Shown here in pieces: positions 16,454 through 25,031 of a DNA stretch of 40,366 bases (within the stretch, counting starts at the first letter, position 1; every line of letters starts with the position of its first letter). The translations under genes and the position numbers were made by a program. Source of the stretch: Chloroflexota bacterium (GTDB lineage: Bacteria; Chloroflexota; UBA6077; SHYK01); NCBI GenBank assembly GCA_035652535.1, contig DASRDP010000117.1, forward strand, positions 1 to 40,366. Direction: 5' to 3'. A model generated the notes under the pieces. That model made no database searches and was not told where the DNA came from. It was given only the letters and a program-made list of their open reading frames with translations.

Positions 16454-16459
16454 ATTATA
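16454..16459 (-). promoter_or_regulatory. -10 box (TATAAT) of lysS-serS
   Basis: A perfect TATAAT on the minus strand, about 30 bp before the lysS GTG. The leader is too short for a T-box. It is divergent from the promoter of the 90-residue gene. Confidence 0.5.
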
Positions 16460-16493
16460 GCCGTCGGCGGTTGCCCTCCCCCGTGGCGCCCGG

Positions 16494-16523
16494 TTGCTGG
16501 CGATCGGACGCCATCGATAGAAT
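16494..16523 (+). promoter_or_regulatory. Promoter of the 90-residue orphan gene
   Basis: TTGCTG (16494-16499) and TAGAAT (16518-16523) are separated by 18 bp, a good sigma-70-type promoter that would start RNA near 16530, 27 bp before the ATG. Confidence 0.5.
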
Positions 16524-16556
16524 CCAGAGGGTTTCGCGGGTGGGGGTTGATGGCGG

Positions 16557-16829
16557 ATGATGGAGCGGCGATACGCCCGCGGACGGCGCCATGGCGCGGC
16601 CGGCGACCACGACGTCCCGTATGCGTTCGGCTTCCTCCCCAGCGTCGATCGCCCCTATCCCTTCCGCCTCATGCAATTCGCGCGGCTGCTCTTTATGCGC
16701 GGCCGGCGCCTGGACGGCGCCTTTCGCGATGACCAGGAAGGACGCTATCAGATCACCGTCCACAACGGCATCCTCTGGGTCGAGCGAGACGGCAACACGT
16801 ACGTGCGACGACCAATGGATCCAAACTGA
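16557..16829 (+). CDS. Hypothetical 90-residue protein
   Basis: I recognise no family. The protein has an N-terminal Arg-rich part, then [21 protein letters not shown], an LLFMRGR helix and a small beta-rich end, [18 protein letters not shown]. It has no membrane segment. It has its own promoter 33 bp upstream and a GGCGG before tandem ATG codons, which argues that it is real. It lies between divergent lysS and glyS, 101 bp before the chosen glyS start, and could share the glyS transcript. Confidence 0.5.
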   Translation: MMERRYARGRRHGAAGDHDVPYAFGFLPSVDRPYPFRLMQFARLLFMRGRRLDGAFRDDQEGRYQITVHNGILWVERDGNTYVRRPMDPN

Positions 16830-16930
16830 CGGCTGCGAGCACCACCTTGCCAGCCGCGAGAGACGACGCGCGGGCAATCGCCTCATCAGCGCCGCGATAT
16901 CTCGCTTCGCTGAACGAAAGGACAGATCGG

Positions 16931-18250
16931 TTGCGTCAGAGCACCTACGAGCTAACGGATACGGCAAAGGTCGTCTCCCTCGCCAAGCGGCGGGGCTTCG
17001 TGTTCCCGTCGAGCGAGATCTATGGCGGTTTCGCGAACTCATGGGACTATGGACCCCTGGGCGTCCTCTTGAAAGAGAACGTGAAGGCGGCCTGGATGCG
17101 AGCCATGGTCCAGGAGCGCGACGACATCGTGGCGCTCGATTCCTCGATCATCCTGCACCCGCGCGTGTGGGAAGCATCGGGGCACGTGACCCACTTTACG
17201 GATCCCCTCGTCGACTGCCGCGGGTGCGGCAAGCGGTGGCGGCTTGACGAGCTGGCCGACGGCCGCTGCCCGGAATGCGGCGGCGAGGTCACCGAAGCCC
17301 GCCAGTTCAATCTGATGTTCAAAACCTACGTCGGACCGGTCGAGAACGACGCCGCGGTGGCGTATCTGCGGCCCGAGACCGCCCAGGGGATCTTCATCAA
17401 CTTCAAGCTTGTGCAGACGGCGCTGCGGATGCGGCCGCCTTTTGGCATCGCCCAGATCGGCAAGTCGTTCCGGAACGAGATCACGCCGGGCAATTTCATC
17501 TATCGGACGCGCGAGTTCGAGCAGATGGAGATGGAGTTCTTCGTCATGCCCGGAACCTCGGACGAGTGGCTGGACTACTGGGTGTCCGAGCGGAAAGCCT
17601 GGTACGAGCGTCATGGCATCCGCTCGGAAAATCTGCGCCTGCGCGCTCACGAAACCGAGGAGCTGGCCCACTACTCCCGGGGCACGTACGACATCGAGTT
17701 CAAGTATCCCTTTGGTTGGGGGGAGCTGGAGGGGATCGCCAATCGCGGCGACTACGACTTGAGCCAGCACGAGGAATACAGCGGCGAGGATCTCCGCTAC
17801 TACGACGAAGAAACCAAGCGGCACGTCCGACCGGAGGTCATCGAGCCCGCCGCCGGCGCCAGCCGCGCGACAATGGCGTTCCTCCTGGACGCCTACGACG
17901 AGGAGCCCGACGGGGATGAGATGCGCGTCGTCCTGCGCTTTCACCCGTCCATCGCGCCCTACAAGGCCGCCGTGCTGCCGCTGCAGCGGAAGCCGGACCT
18001 CATCAACCTGGCGAAGTCCATTCGCGCCACAATTCGCAAGCGCTTTATGACAGCGTATGATGAGACAGGGTCTATCGGACGGCGCTACCGTCGGCAAGAC
18101 GAAATCGGGACGCCCTTTTGCGTCACACCGGACTTTCAATCGCTCGAGGACGGGACCGTGACGGTTCGGGACCGCGACAGCATGACACAGGAGCGCATCG
18201 CCATCGCCGACATCGTTCCCTGGCTTGACCAGCACATGGCCACTGACTGA
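16931..18250 (+). CDS. glyS: Glycyl-tRNA synthetase, single-chain alpha2 type
   Basis: The enzyme charges tRNA-Gly. The 439-residue chain shows the bacterial/archaeal alpha2-type layout: [20 protein letters not shown] near the start, a zinc-binding insert with C96, C99, C113 and C116 (CRGC and CPEC), motif 2 FRNEITPGN, and the C-terminal anticodon-binding domain ([17 protein letters not shown]). It is not the GlyQ/GlyS heterotetramer. I chose TTG at 16931: AAAGGA lies 9 bases upstream and relatives start about this far before [13 protein letters not shown] at 16847 would add 28 residues of unlikely sequence. The ppdK gene follows after 82 bp. Confidence 0.96.
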   Translation: MRQSTYELTDTAKVVSLAKRRGFVFPSSEIYGGFANSWDYGPLGVLLKENVKAAWMRAMVQERDDIVALDSSIILHPRVWEASGHVTHFTDPLVDCRGCGKRWRLDELADGRCPECGGEVTEARQFNLMFKTYVGPVENDAAVAYLRPETAQGIFINFKLVQTALRMRPPFGIAQIGKSFRNEITPGNFIYRTREFEQMEMEFFVMPGTSDEWLDYWVSERKAWYERHGIRSENLRLRAHETEELAHYSRGTYDIEFKYPFGWGELEGIANRGDYDLSQHEEYSGEDLRYYDEETKRHVRPEVIEPAAGASRATMAFLLDAYDEEPDGDEMRVVLRFHPSIAPYKAAVLPLQRKPDLINLAKSIRATIRKRFMTAYDETGSIGRRYRRQDEIGTPFCVTPDFQSLEDGTVTVRDRDSMTQERIAIADIVPWLDQHMATD

Positions 18251-18332
18251 CGCCTTCGCGGCCGGGTCTCGGGCAGCGTGGCCCACCGACCGCCGCGCGA
18301 CGAACGCCTGACTCGAGGAGGAGAGCAGCGAG

Positions 18333-21185
18333 ATGTCAATGGAGACACCAGCCCCGGCAGCCGCGCGCGACCAACAGCGCGTGACCACGAAGAAGTGGGT
18401 CTACCTCTTCGAGGAGGGCAGTGCGTCGATGCGCTCCCTCCTTGGGGGCAAGGGCGCAGGGTGCGCGGAGATGACCCGAGCGGATCTGCCCGTGCCTCCC
18501 GGCTTCACGATCACGACGGAAGCGTGCAACGCCTTCTACGCCAGCGGGAAGAAGTTCCCCGCAGGCATGTGGGACCAGACGCTCGACGCCCTGAAAGTCA
18601 TCGAGCAGAAGACGGGAAAGCGCCTCGGCGACGCCGCAAACCCCCTGCTCGTGTCCGTGCGCTCCGGCGCCGCGTTCTCCATGCCCGGCATGATGGACAC
18701 CGTGCTCAACCTGGGGCTCAACGACGAGACCGTCCTGGGCCTGGCGCGCCTCACCGACAACCCGCGCTTCGCCCAGGACGCCTACCGCCGTTTCATCCAG
18801 CTCTATGGACGCATCGTGATGGGGATCTCCGCCTCGATCTTCGAGGAGATCCTCGAACAGGCCAAGCACGTGCGCGGAGCGCAGGCGGACACCGACCTGG
18901 ACGCGGCCGCCCTCGCACAGGTCGTCGAGCGTTTCAAGCACGCCGTCCGCCGCGAGGCTGGCAAAGACTTCCCATCCGACCCGATGGACCAGCTCCAGCT
19001 CGCCATCGCGGCCGTGTTCGAGTCCTGGATGGGCGATCGGGCAGTCGTCTACCGCGAGGCCAACAAGATCCCCCACGACCTCGGAACCGCCGTGAACGTG
19101 CAGACGATGGTGTTCGGGAACATGGGGAACGATTCGGGGACCGGCGTCGCCTTCACGCGGAACCCGTCCACGGGCGAGCGCGCCCTCTACGGCGACTTCC
19201 TGGTGAACGCGCAGGGCGAGGACGTCGTCGCGGGTATTCGCACGCCCATGCCGATCGCGGAGATGCCGCGCGTGCTGCCGGAGATCTATCGGCAGTTCAC
19301 CGAGATCACCGACCGCCTCGAGAAACATTACCGCGACGTGCAAGACGTCGAGTTCACGGTGGAGCGCGGACGGCTCTTCATGCTGCAGACGCGCACCGCG
19401 CAACGCACGGCCGCGGCCGCCGTCCGAATCGCCGCCGATATGGTGCACGAGGGCCTCATCAGCAAAGACGAGGCGCTGCTTCGGGTGCAGCCCGACCACG
19501 TCGTCCAGCTTCTACTCCCGCGCTTCGACCCCGCCGCCAAGGAGCGAGCGGTTCAGGACGGCCGTCTGCTGACTGTCGGGATCTCGGCGTCTCCCGGCGC
19601 GGCATACGGGAAGGCGATCTTCGACCCGGATCGCGCCGATCAGCTCGGCCACGCCGGCGAGAAGGTCATCCTGGTGCGGCCGGAGACCTCGCCCGACGAC
19701 GTCCACGGCATGATCCCCGCCCAGGGCGTGCTCACCTCACGCGGCGGCAAGACGAGCCACGCGGCCGTCGTGGCGCGCGGCATGGGCAAGCCGGCCGTCG
19801 TCGGCGCGGAGTCCATCAGCGTGGACCTCAACGGGCGGTCGATGACCGTCGGGGACCGAACGCTGCATGAGGAGGACTGGATCTCCATCGACGGCGCGAC
19901 CGGCGAGGTGTTCGCGGGCGAGATCGAGAGCATCCCGCCGAACATCGAGGACCAGCGCGAGCTGCTGGAGGTGCTCTCCTGGGCGGACGAGCGTCGCCGC
20001 CTGCAGATTTGGGCGAACGGCGACTATCCCCGGGATGCACAGCGGGCGCGGGAGTTCGGCGCGCAGGGAATCGGCCTGTGCCGAACCGAGCACATGTTTA
20101 TGGAGCAGGAGCGCCTCCCCATCGTCCAGAGGATGATCCTTGCCGCGCCCCAGGCCGCGCGCCTGCGAATCGAATCGGAGAATCTGCGCGAGCAGATCGC
20201 CGAGGCGCCAGACGGCCGCCGCCCCGACCTCGAGCGGCGGCTGACGGCTCTCGAGGCGGAGCTGGGGCCCGCGCGCGATGAGTTCGAGGAGGCCCTGAGC
20301 CAGCTCCTCCCGATCCAACGAGAGGACTTCAAGGGCATCCTCCGGGCGATGGAAGGCCTCCCCGTGGTCATTCGCCTTCTCGATCCTCCACTCCACGAGT
20401 TTCTGCCGCGCCACGAAGACCTCCTCCTCGAGGTCGATCGGCTGCGCCGCGAAGATCCGCAGGCCGGCGAGCTGGAGCGCAAGGAGATGCTCCTCAGCGC
20501 CGTCGAATCCCTCCGCGAGGCGAACCCGATGCTCGGACTTCGCGGCTGCCGACTCGGGCTGATGTTTCCCGGCATCAACGAGATGCAGGTGCGCGCCATC
20601 TTCGAGGCGGCGTGTGAGTTGAAGCGGGAGGGCGTGGACGCGCGACCAGAGATCATGATCCCACTCGTGGGCCACGTCAACGAGCTGAACCGTGTCCGCG
20701 GGCAGCTAGAGGAGACGGCCCGACGCGTCATGGACGAGCAGGGCGTGAACGTCGCCTACAAGTTCGGCACGATGATCGAAGTCCCGCGCGCGGCTCTCAC
20801 CGCGGATGAGATCGCGCAGTCGGCCGAGTTCTTCAGCTTCGGGACCAACGACCTGACCCAGATGACGTTCGCCTTTTCGCGCGACGACGCGGAGGGGAAG
20901 TTCCTCGCGCGCTACCTGCAGGAAAAGATCCTGCCGGAAAACCCGTTCCAGACCCTGGATCGGTCAGGCGTGGGAAAGCTCGTGCAGCTCGCCGTGGACG
21001 CCGGGCGGCAGCAGCGTCCCGACCTGGAGATCGGCGTGTGCGGGGAGCACGGCGGAGACCCGGCGTCCATCGCGTTCTTCAACAGCGCTGGCCTGAACTA
21101 CGTGAGCTGCTCCCCGTTCCGGGTGCCCGTCGCACGACTCGCGGCCGCTCAGGCACAGCTCTCCGGCGAGTATTCGGCCAAGTAG
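18333..21185 (+). CDS. ppdK: Pyruvate, phosphate dikinase
   Basis: The enzyme interconverts pyruvate, ATP and phosphate with phosphoenolpyruvate, AMP and pyrophosphate. Residues 1-350 are the nucleotide-binding part (LGGKGAG, VRSGAAFSMPGMMDTVLNLG). The phospho-His lies in GGKTSHAAVVARGMGKP (H476), and the C-terminal PEP-binding barrel has GLCRTEHMF and the catalytic Cys in GVCGEHGG (C903). The chain is 950 residues against about 875 in typical PPDK: there is an N-terminal extension of some 20 residues and an extra charged helical insert of about 40 residues between M601 and L658. A GAGGAGGAG ribosome site precedes the ATG. The glyS neighbour upstream and dnaG downstream recall clostridial order. 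Confidence 0.97.
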   Translation: MSMETPAPAAARDQQRVTTKKWVYLFEEGSASMRSLLGGKGAGCAEMTRADLPVPPGFTITTEACNAFYASGKKFPAGMWDQTLDALKVIEQKTGKRLGDAANPLLVSVRSGAAFSMPGMMDTVLNLGLNDETVLGLARLTDNPRFAQDAYRRFIQLYGRIVMGISASIFEEILEQAKHVRGAQADTDLDAAALAQVVERFKHAVRREAGKDFPSDPMDQLQLAIAAVFESWMGDRAVVYREANKIPHDLGTAVNVQTMVFGNMGNDSGTGVAFTRNPSTGERALYGDFLVNAQGEDVVAGIRTPMPIAEMPRVLPEIYRQFTEITDRLEKHYRDVQDVEFTVERGRLFMLQTRTAQRTAAAAVRIAADMVHEGLISKDEALLRVQPDHVVQLLLPRFDPAAKERAVQDGRLLTVGISASPGAAYGKAIFDPDRADQLGHAGEKVILVRPETSPDDVHGMIPAQGVLTSRGGKTSHAAVVARGMGKPAVVGAESISVDLNGRSMTVGDRTLHEEDWISIDGATGEVFAGEIESIPPNIEDQRELLEVLSWADERRRLQIWANGDYPRDAQRAREFGAQGIGLCRTEHMFMEQERLPIVQRMILAAPQAARLRIESENLREQIAEAPDGRRPDLERRLTALEAELGPARDEFEEALSQLLPIQREDFKGILRAMEGLPVVIRLLDPPLHEFLPRHEDLLLEVDRLRREDPQAGELERKEMLLSAVESLREANPMLGLRGCRLGLMFPGINEMQVRAIFEAACELKREGVDARPEIMIPLVGHVNELNRVRGQLEETARRVMDEQGVNVAYKFGTMIEVPRAALTADEIAQSAEFFSFGTNDLTQMTFAFSRDDAEGKFLARYLQEKILPENPFQTLDRSGVGKLVQLAVDAGRQQRPDLEIGVCGEHGGDPASIAFFNSAGLNYVSCSPFRVPVARLAAAQAQLSGEYSAK

Positions 21186-21196
21186 GTGCGCAGCGC

Positions 21197-21307
21197 GTGG
21201 ACGTCATCGGCGTGATCACCTTCTTCCTCCTGCTCTGCGGGCTCACCGTCACGACCTGCATCACCCTCGTCGTCGCGAAGTTCACCTGGAACTACGTCAG
21301 GCGCTGA
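21197..21307 (+). CDS. 36-residue single-span membrane microprotein
   Basis: A GTG at 21197 opens a 36-codon frame encoding VDVIGVITFFLLLCGLTV, more hydrophobic residues, and a basic C-terminal KFTWNYVRR. This is one clean transmembrane helix with an inside-positive tail. Its TGA overlaps the dnaG ATG by one base (TGATG), the arrangement of translational coupling, and it starts 11 bp after ppdK stops. The ribosome site (TAGGTG) is weak. I recognise no family; it could also be a chance frame, but composition and coupling favour a gene. Confidence 0.5.
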   Translation: MDVIGVITFFLLLCGLTVTTCITLVVAKFTWNYVRR

Positions 21308-23298
21308 TGGAATCGTCTCCCGTCGAGCAGGTGCGCGCAGGGGTCGACATCGTCGACCTTGTGGGGCAGTACGTTTCCCTCAAGAAGGCCGGGCGGACGT
21401 TCAAGGCGCTGTGTCCGTTTCATTCGGAGAAGACGCCGTCATTCGTCGTGTTTCCCGACACCGGACACTGGCACTGCTTCGGATGTGGGGAGGGCGGGGA
21501 CGTGTTCTCGTTCCTCATGAAGATCGAGAACCTGACCTTCCCCGAAGCGCTTCGCCGCCTCGCCGACCGAATCGGGATCGTCATCACACACGCGCGGGAG
21601 GGCGGCAAGCAGCACAATGCGAACGAGCGACTCTACGCAGCGAACGAGGCCGCGGCCATCTACTTTCACGGCCTCCTCCTCGGCTCGTCGGCCGCGCGGG
21701 AATACGTCGCCAAGCGCGGCATCACCGCCGACACGATCCAGTCGTTCCTCCTCGGCCTGGCGCCCCAGGGCACGAACCGCCTTCACGACCACCTCCGCCG
21801 CCAGGGCTTCACCACCGAAGAGCTGAGCGCCGCCGGCCTCCTCTACGAGCCAGACGAGGGCCCCCCGCGCGATCGCTACCACCATCGCCTGATGTTCCCC
21901 ATTCGCGACATCGAAGGACGCATCGTGAGCTTCGGCGCGCGAGGGCTGACGTCGGACGCCGTGCCGAAGTACCTGAACGGCCCGCAGACGGAGCTATTCG
22001 ACAAGAGCGCCGTGCTCTTCGGCCTCCACGCTGGCGCCTCGGCGATCCGCAAAGAGCGGCAGGCTGTCATCGTCGAGGGATACGTCGACGTCGTGATCGC
22101 GCACCAGGCCGGCTTTCAGAACGTCGTCGCCACGCTGGGGACGTCCATCACCGAGCGCCACCTGCGCCAGCTCGCGCGGCTGGCGCCATCCATTTGCCTT
22201 GCCCTCGACCCGGACGCGGCTGGTGAGTCGGCCGTCCTCCGCAGCGCCGAGGTTGGGCGGGCAGCCCTCGCCGACGCGGCCGTGCCGGTTCCCACGTGGC
22301 GCGGGCTGGTCCGGTACCAAGCCGGCTCGCGAGCCACCATCTCGGTCGCGGTCCTGCCCGATGGAAAAGACCCGGACGAGCTTGTTCTGGAAAACCCGGA
22401 CCGTTGGCGGGCCGCCATCGCGTCCGCCCGCCCGCTGGTCGATCACGCCATCGACCACATCGCGGCGCGTCATGACCTGGCCACCGCGCGGGGAAAATCC
22501 GAGGCGGCGGAGGCGCTCGTGCCGCTCCTGCAGGCCGTGGTCGACCCCATCGAGCAGGCCCATTATGTCGAGCTTGCCGCCCATCAACTGCACGTCGATT
22601 CCGCGGCCCTGATCACCCGTGTTCGAAGCGCCGGGCGCGATCCGCGGCGCCTCAGCAGCTCCCGCGCGTTGTCGGCGGGACGTGCCCTCCAGCCGTCGGC
22701 CGCCCCGCGCGCCACCGACCAGCACTACGCCATCGCCCTCTTTGTCGCCGCGATCCAGCGAGGATTCGGAATCCCGGACATCGACCCCGACGACTTCCGC
22801 GATCCAGCCGCGCGCGCCCTCGTGTTGCGAATGCTGGAACTCACATCTCGCGAGAGCCTTGGCGGGGAGTGGCGCCCCGATCTGCTGGAGATCACCGATG
22901 ACCCGTGGCTCGACGAGCCTATCCAGCGCGTTCGCGCAGCCACCGAAGAGATCGAGCGGCTGACCGACGCGCAGGTCCAGGCGCTCTGCGGCGCCATCGG
23001 CGGCCAGCTCCGCGCCGCCCGGCTCGCCGCCGAGCTTCCAGAGCTGTCGATCCTTGCCCAGGAGGCCGAGCCGGACCAGCTGGCGCAGATCAAGGCGCGG
23101 ATCGGCCAGATCTCGAACGAGCTGGTCGCGCTGCGCCGCGCCCTGCCGGCCGATACTATCGGGCCGAGCGCACTCGGTCGGATTCCGCCCCTCGTTCCGC
23201 CCCGCTTTCGCGCCGTCGACCTGGCGCTCGCGGGGCCTCCCGCCTCGCCGCCCTCGCCCGCGTCGTCACCCGAGGCGCCGGAGCCTCCGCCCGCCTGA
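21307..23298 (+). CDS. dnaG: DNA primase
   Basis: DnaG makes the RNA primers for replication. This 663-residue chain has the CHCC zinc-binding domain (C36, H39, C57, C60 in ALCPFHSEKTPSF and HCFGCGEGGDVF), the RNA-polymerase core with a Toprim motif VIVEGYVDV (about 257-265) and acidic ALDPDAAGES (DxD retained), and a C-terminal helicase-interaction region. The last 30 residues are a Pro/Ala/Ser-rich tail, PPASPPSPASSPEAPEPPPA, unusual for DnaG. The ATG overlaps the stop of the 36-codon frame. No rpoD follows, unlike the classical macromolecular-synthesis operon; a kinase gene follows after 98 bp. Confidence 0.97.
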   Translation: MESSPVEQVRAGVDIVDLVGQYVSLKKAGRTFKALCPFHSEKTPSFVVFPDTGHWHCFGCGEGGDVFSFLMKIENLTFPEALRRLADRIGIVITHAREGGKQHNANERLYAANEAAAIYFHGLLLGSSAAREYVAKRGITADTIQSFLLGLAPQGTNRLHDHLRRQGFTTEELSAAGLLYEPDEGPPRDRYHHRLMFPIRDIEGRIVSFGARGLTSDAVPKYLNGPQTELFDKSAVLFGLHAGASAIRKERQAVIVEGYVDVVIAHQAGFQNVVATLGTSITERHLRQLARLAPSICLALDPDAAGESAVLRSAEVGRAALADAAVPVPTWRGLVRYQAGSRATISVAVLPDGKDPDELVLENPDRWRAAIASARPLVDHAIDHIAARHDLATARGKSEAAEALVPLLQAVVDPIEQAHYVELAAHQLHVDSAALITRVRSAGRDPRRLSSSRALSAGRALQPSAAPRATDQHYAIALFVAAIQRGFGIPDIDPDDFRDPAARALVLRMLELTSRESLGGEWRPDLLEITDDPWLDEPIQRVRAATEEIERLTDAQVQALCGAIGGQLRAARLAAELPELSILAQEAEPDQLAQIKARIGQISNELVALRRALPADTIGPSALGRIPPLVPPRFRAVDLALAGPPASPPSPASSPEAPEPPPA

Positions 23299-23335
23299 CA
23301 CACGCCCTGCGCCGCACGCATGGTGGGAATGGGAA

Positions 23336-23359
23336 CCCGTTCGCTAGAATGCGAACGGG
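23336..23359 (+). promoter_or_regulatory. Palindrome centred on a -10-like TAGAAT, upstream of the kinase gene
   Basis: CCCGTTCGC (23336-23344) and GCGAACGGG (23351-23359) are perfect inverted 9-mers, and the 6 bases between them are TAGAAT, a good -10 hexamer. The kinase start is 38 bp beyond the palindrome. It could be an operator over a promoter, or a dnaG 3' hairpin; no T tract follows, which speaks against a terminator. Confidence 0.45.
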
Positions 23360-23396
23360 GCGGCAGTGCCCCGATTCCTCGGCCGGAGCTTGGCGA

Positions 23397-24434
23397 TTGA
23401 GCGAGATGCTTGCGCAGCGGTATCGGCTCGGTCGCCAGATCGGGTCGGGCGGGATGGCGACTGTCTACGAAGGGGAGGACACCCACCTCAGTCGCCGCGT
23501 GGCCATCAAGGTCATGCACCCCCAGTACGTCGCGGACGATGCGTTCGTGACGCGCTTCCGACGGGAGGCGCTCGCCGTCGCGCAGCTCAAGCACCCCGGC
23601 ATCGTCGACGTGTACGACGTCGACCACGACGACGCGCGTTACTTCATCGTCATGGAGTTCGTGGAGGGTCAGTCAATCAAAGAACTCGTCCGCGACGGAC
23701 CGCTCACGCCCGAACGGACGGTGGACATCGGGATTCAGGTGGGCAAGGCGCTGGAATCCGCGCACCTTGCCGGCGTCGTCCACCGAGACGTGAAGTCCCA
23801 CAACATCCTCGTCTCGCCGGAGGGCGCGGCGAAGCTGGTGGATTTCGGCATCGCAGTCGCCAAGGGAGCCGCGTCGGTGACGGAGGCCGGCACCATACTC
23901 GGCACCGTGCAGTACATATCGCCGGAGCAGGCCCGGGGCGAGCCCGCGACGCCGTCGAGCGATATCTACTCCCTCGGCATCGTGCTCTACGAGATGGCGA
24001 CGGGCAGGCTGCCTTTCGACGGCGACAACCCGGTTCAAATCGCGACGCGGCACGTGTCGGACCCACCAATCGCGCCGGCCGCCGCGGATCCTCGGGTCCC
24101 CGCAGGGCTCTCGGCCGCGATCATGCACGCGCTGGCAAAGCGGCCAGAGGATCGACCCGCCACGGCGGGAGCGCTCGTCCGCGAGCTGCTCCTCTCAACA
24201 GACGACGTGTGCGATCAGCCCACCCGCGTCGTCCAGCCGATCTCCCGCCCCGCTGCCCGGCCAGAGGCCCCGCCACCGCGCATCGAGCGGGGGTTGCCCT
24301 CCCCGCGACCAGCGCTCCCAGCGACCACGCCGCGGCGGTCGTCGGCATGGCCGATTCTCGCGCTTGCATTCTTCGCGCTCGCGCTCGTGCTGGGGCTCAT
24401 CCCGCTCTGGAGCGCTGTTCTGCGCGGCGCGTAG
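23397..24434 (+). CDS. Membrane-anchored serine/threonine protein kinase (Hanks type)
   Basis: The 345-residue protein has a complete kinase domain: glycine loop GSGGMATVYEG (16-26), ATP lysine in VAIKV (K38), catalytic HRDVKSHN (D131), DFG (D149), and GTVQYISPEQARG in the activation segment. A Pro/Arg-rich linker (about 275-315) leads to one transmembrane helix, WPILALAFFALALVLGLIPL, at the very end. Unlike PknB there are no PASTA or other extracellular repeats: the chain stops about 8 residues after the helix. I chose TTG at 23397 because GGAG lies 8 bases upstream; an ATG three codons later is the alternative. No partner phosphatase gene adjoins. Confidence 0.92.
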   Translation: MSEMLAQRYRLGRQIGSGGMATVYEGEDTHLSRRVAIKVMHPQYVADDAFVTRFRREALAVAQLKHPGIVDVYDVDHDDARYFIVMEFVEGQSIKELVRDGPLTPERTVDIGIQVGKALESAHLAGVVHRDVKSHNILVSPEGAAKLVDFGIAVAKGAASVTEAGTILGTVQYISPEQARGEPATPSSDIYSLGIVLYEMATGRLPFDGDNPVQIATRHVSDPPIAPAAADPRVPAGLSAAIMHALAKRPEDRPATAGALVRELLLSTDDVCDQPTRVVQPISRPAARPEAPPPRIERGLPSPRPALPATTPRRSSAWPILALAFFALALVLGLIPLWSAVLRGA

Positions 24435-24452
24435 GGAGTTTCTTACCAAGCG

Positions 24453-24473
24453 TTCGCCTAACGGTAAGGCGAA
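24453..24473 (+). terminator. Weak hairpin after the kinase gene
   Basis: TTCGCC (24453-24458) and GGCGAA (24468-24473) form a 6-bp stem 19 bp after the kinase stop, followed a few bases later by CTTTT. Weak terminator candidate; the next gene starts 37 bp further on. Confidence 0.25.
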
Positions 24474-24509
24474 TACCGTATCTTTTGCGTTGACAAGGGA
24501 GATGAGCCT

Positions 24510-25031
24510 ATGCCAGTTCACGCCTATCGCGGCGTCATGCCGACGATCGGTCGACGGGTATTCATCGCCGACGGTGCGCACATCATTGGACACGTCACAC
24601 TCGCCGACGACGTCAACATTTGGTTTAACGCGGTGCTTCGCGGCGATATCCAGCCGATCACGGTCGGAGCGCGAACGAACATCCAGGACAATTGCACGGT
24701 TCACGTCGACTACGCGCACCCGGCTGTGATCGGCGAAGACGTGACCATCGGGCATGGCGTCACCGTCCATGGATGCACGATAGAACGCCAGGTCCTCGTC
24801 GGGATGAACGCGGTGCTTCTGACCGGATGCACCATCGGCTGGGGAAGCATCGTCGGCGCGAACGCGCTGGTCACGGAAGGGAAGGTCATCCCTCCCCGCT
24901 CCCTCGTGCTGGGTAGCCCCGGACGCGTCGTCCGGACGGTGTCCGACGCGGAGCTGGCCGAACTGCTGGAGAGCGCCGACGGCTACGTGCGCGAGGCGGC
25001 CACGTACATGGGAGCGTTGACGCCCCAATGA
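24510..25031 (+). CDS. Gamma-carbonic anhydrase-like left-handed beta-helix protein
   Basis: This 173-residue hexapeptide-repeat protein has the three histidine ligands of the gamma-carbonic anhydrase family at H65 (TVHVDYAHP), H82 (TIGHGV) and H87 (VHGCTI), with the usual RGDIQPITVG and TNIQDNC loops. Family members (YrdA, PaaY, CaiE, CamH) are cytoplasmic trimers; many show weak or no carbonic anhydrase activity, and PaaY is a thioesterase. Given paa-type genes elsewhere in the window a PaaY-like role is conceivable, but it is not adjacent to them. A GGGAG site precedes the ATG. Its stop overlaps the start of mpg by 4 bp. Confidence 0.88.
   Translation: MPVHAYRGVMPTIGRRVFIADGAHIIGHVTLADDVNIWFNAVLRGDIQPITVGARTNIQDNCTVHVDYAHPAVIGEDVTIGHGVTVHGCTIERQVLVGMNAVLLTGCTIGWGSIVGANALVTEGKVIPPRSLVLGSPGRVVRTVSDAELAELLESADGYVREAATYMGALTPQ

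Noticed and set aside
17039-19870. Long alternative frames over glyS and ppdK (449 codons minus, 530 codons plus)
   Set aside because: They overlap well-identified enzymes in other frames and have Arg/Gly/Pro-biased translations without domains.
23405-24493. 375-codon plus-strand frame overlapping the kinase gene
   Set aside because: It is the +1-type shadow of the kinase, made almost only of Arg, Gly, Ala and Pro.
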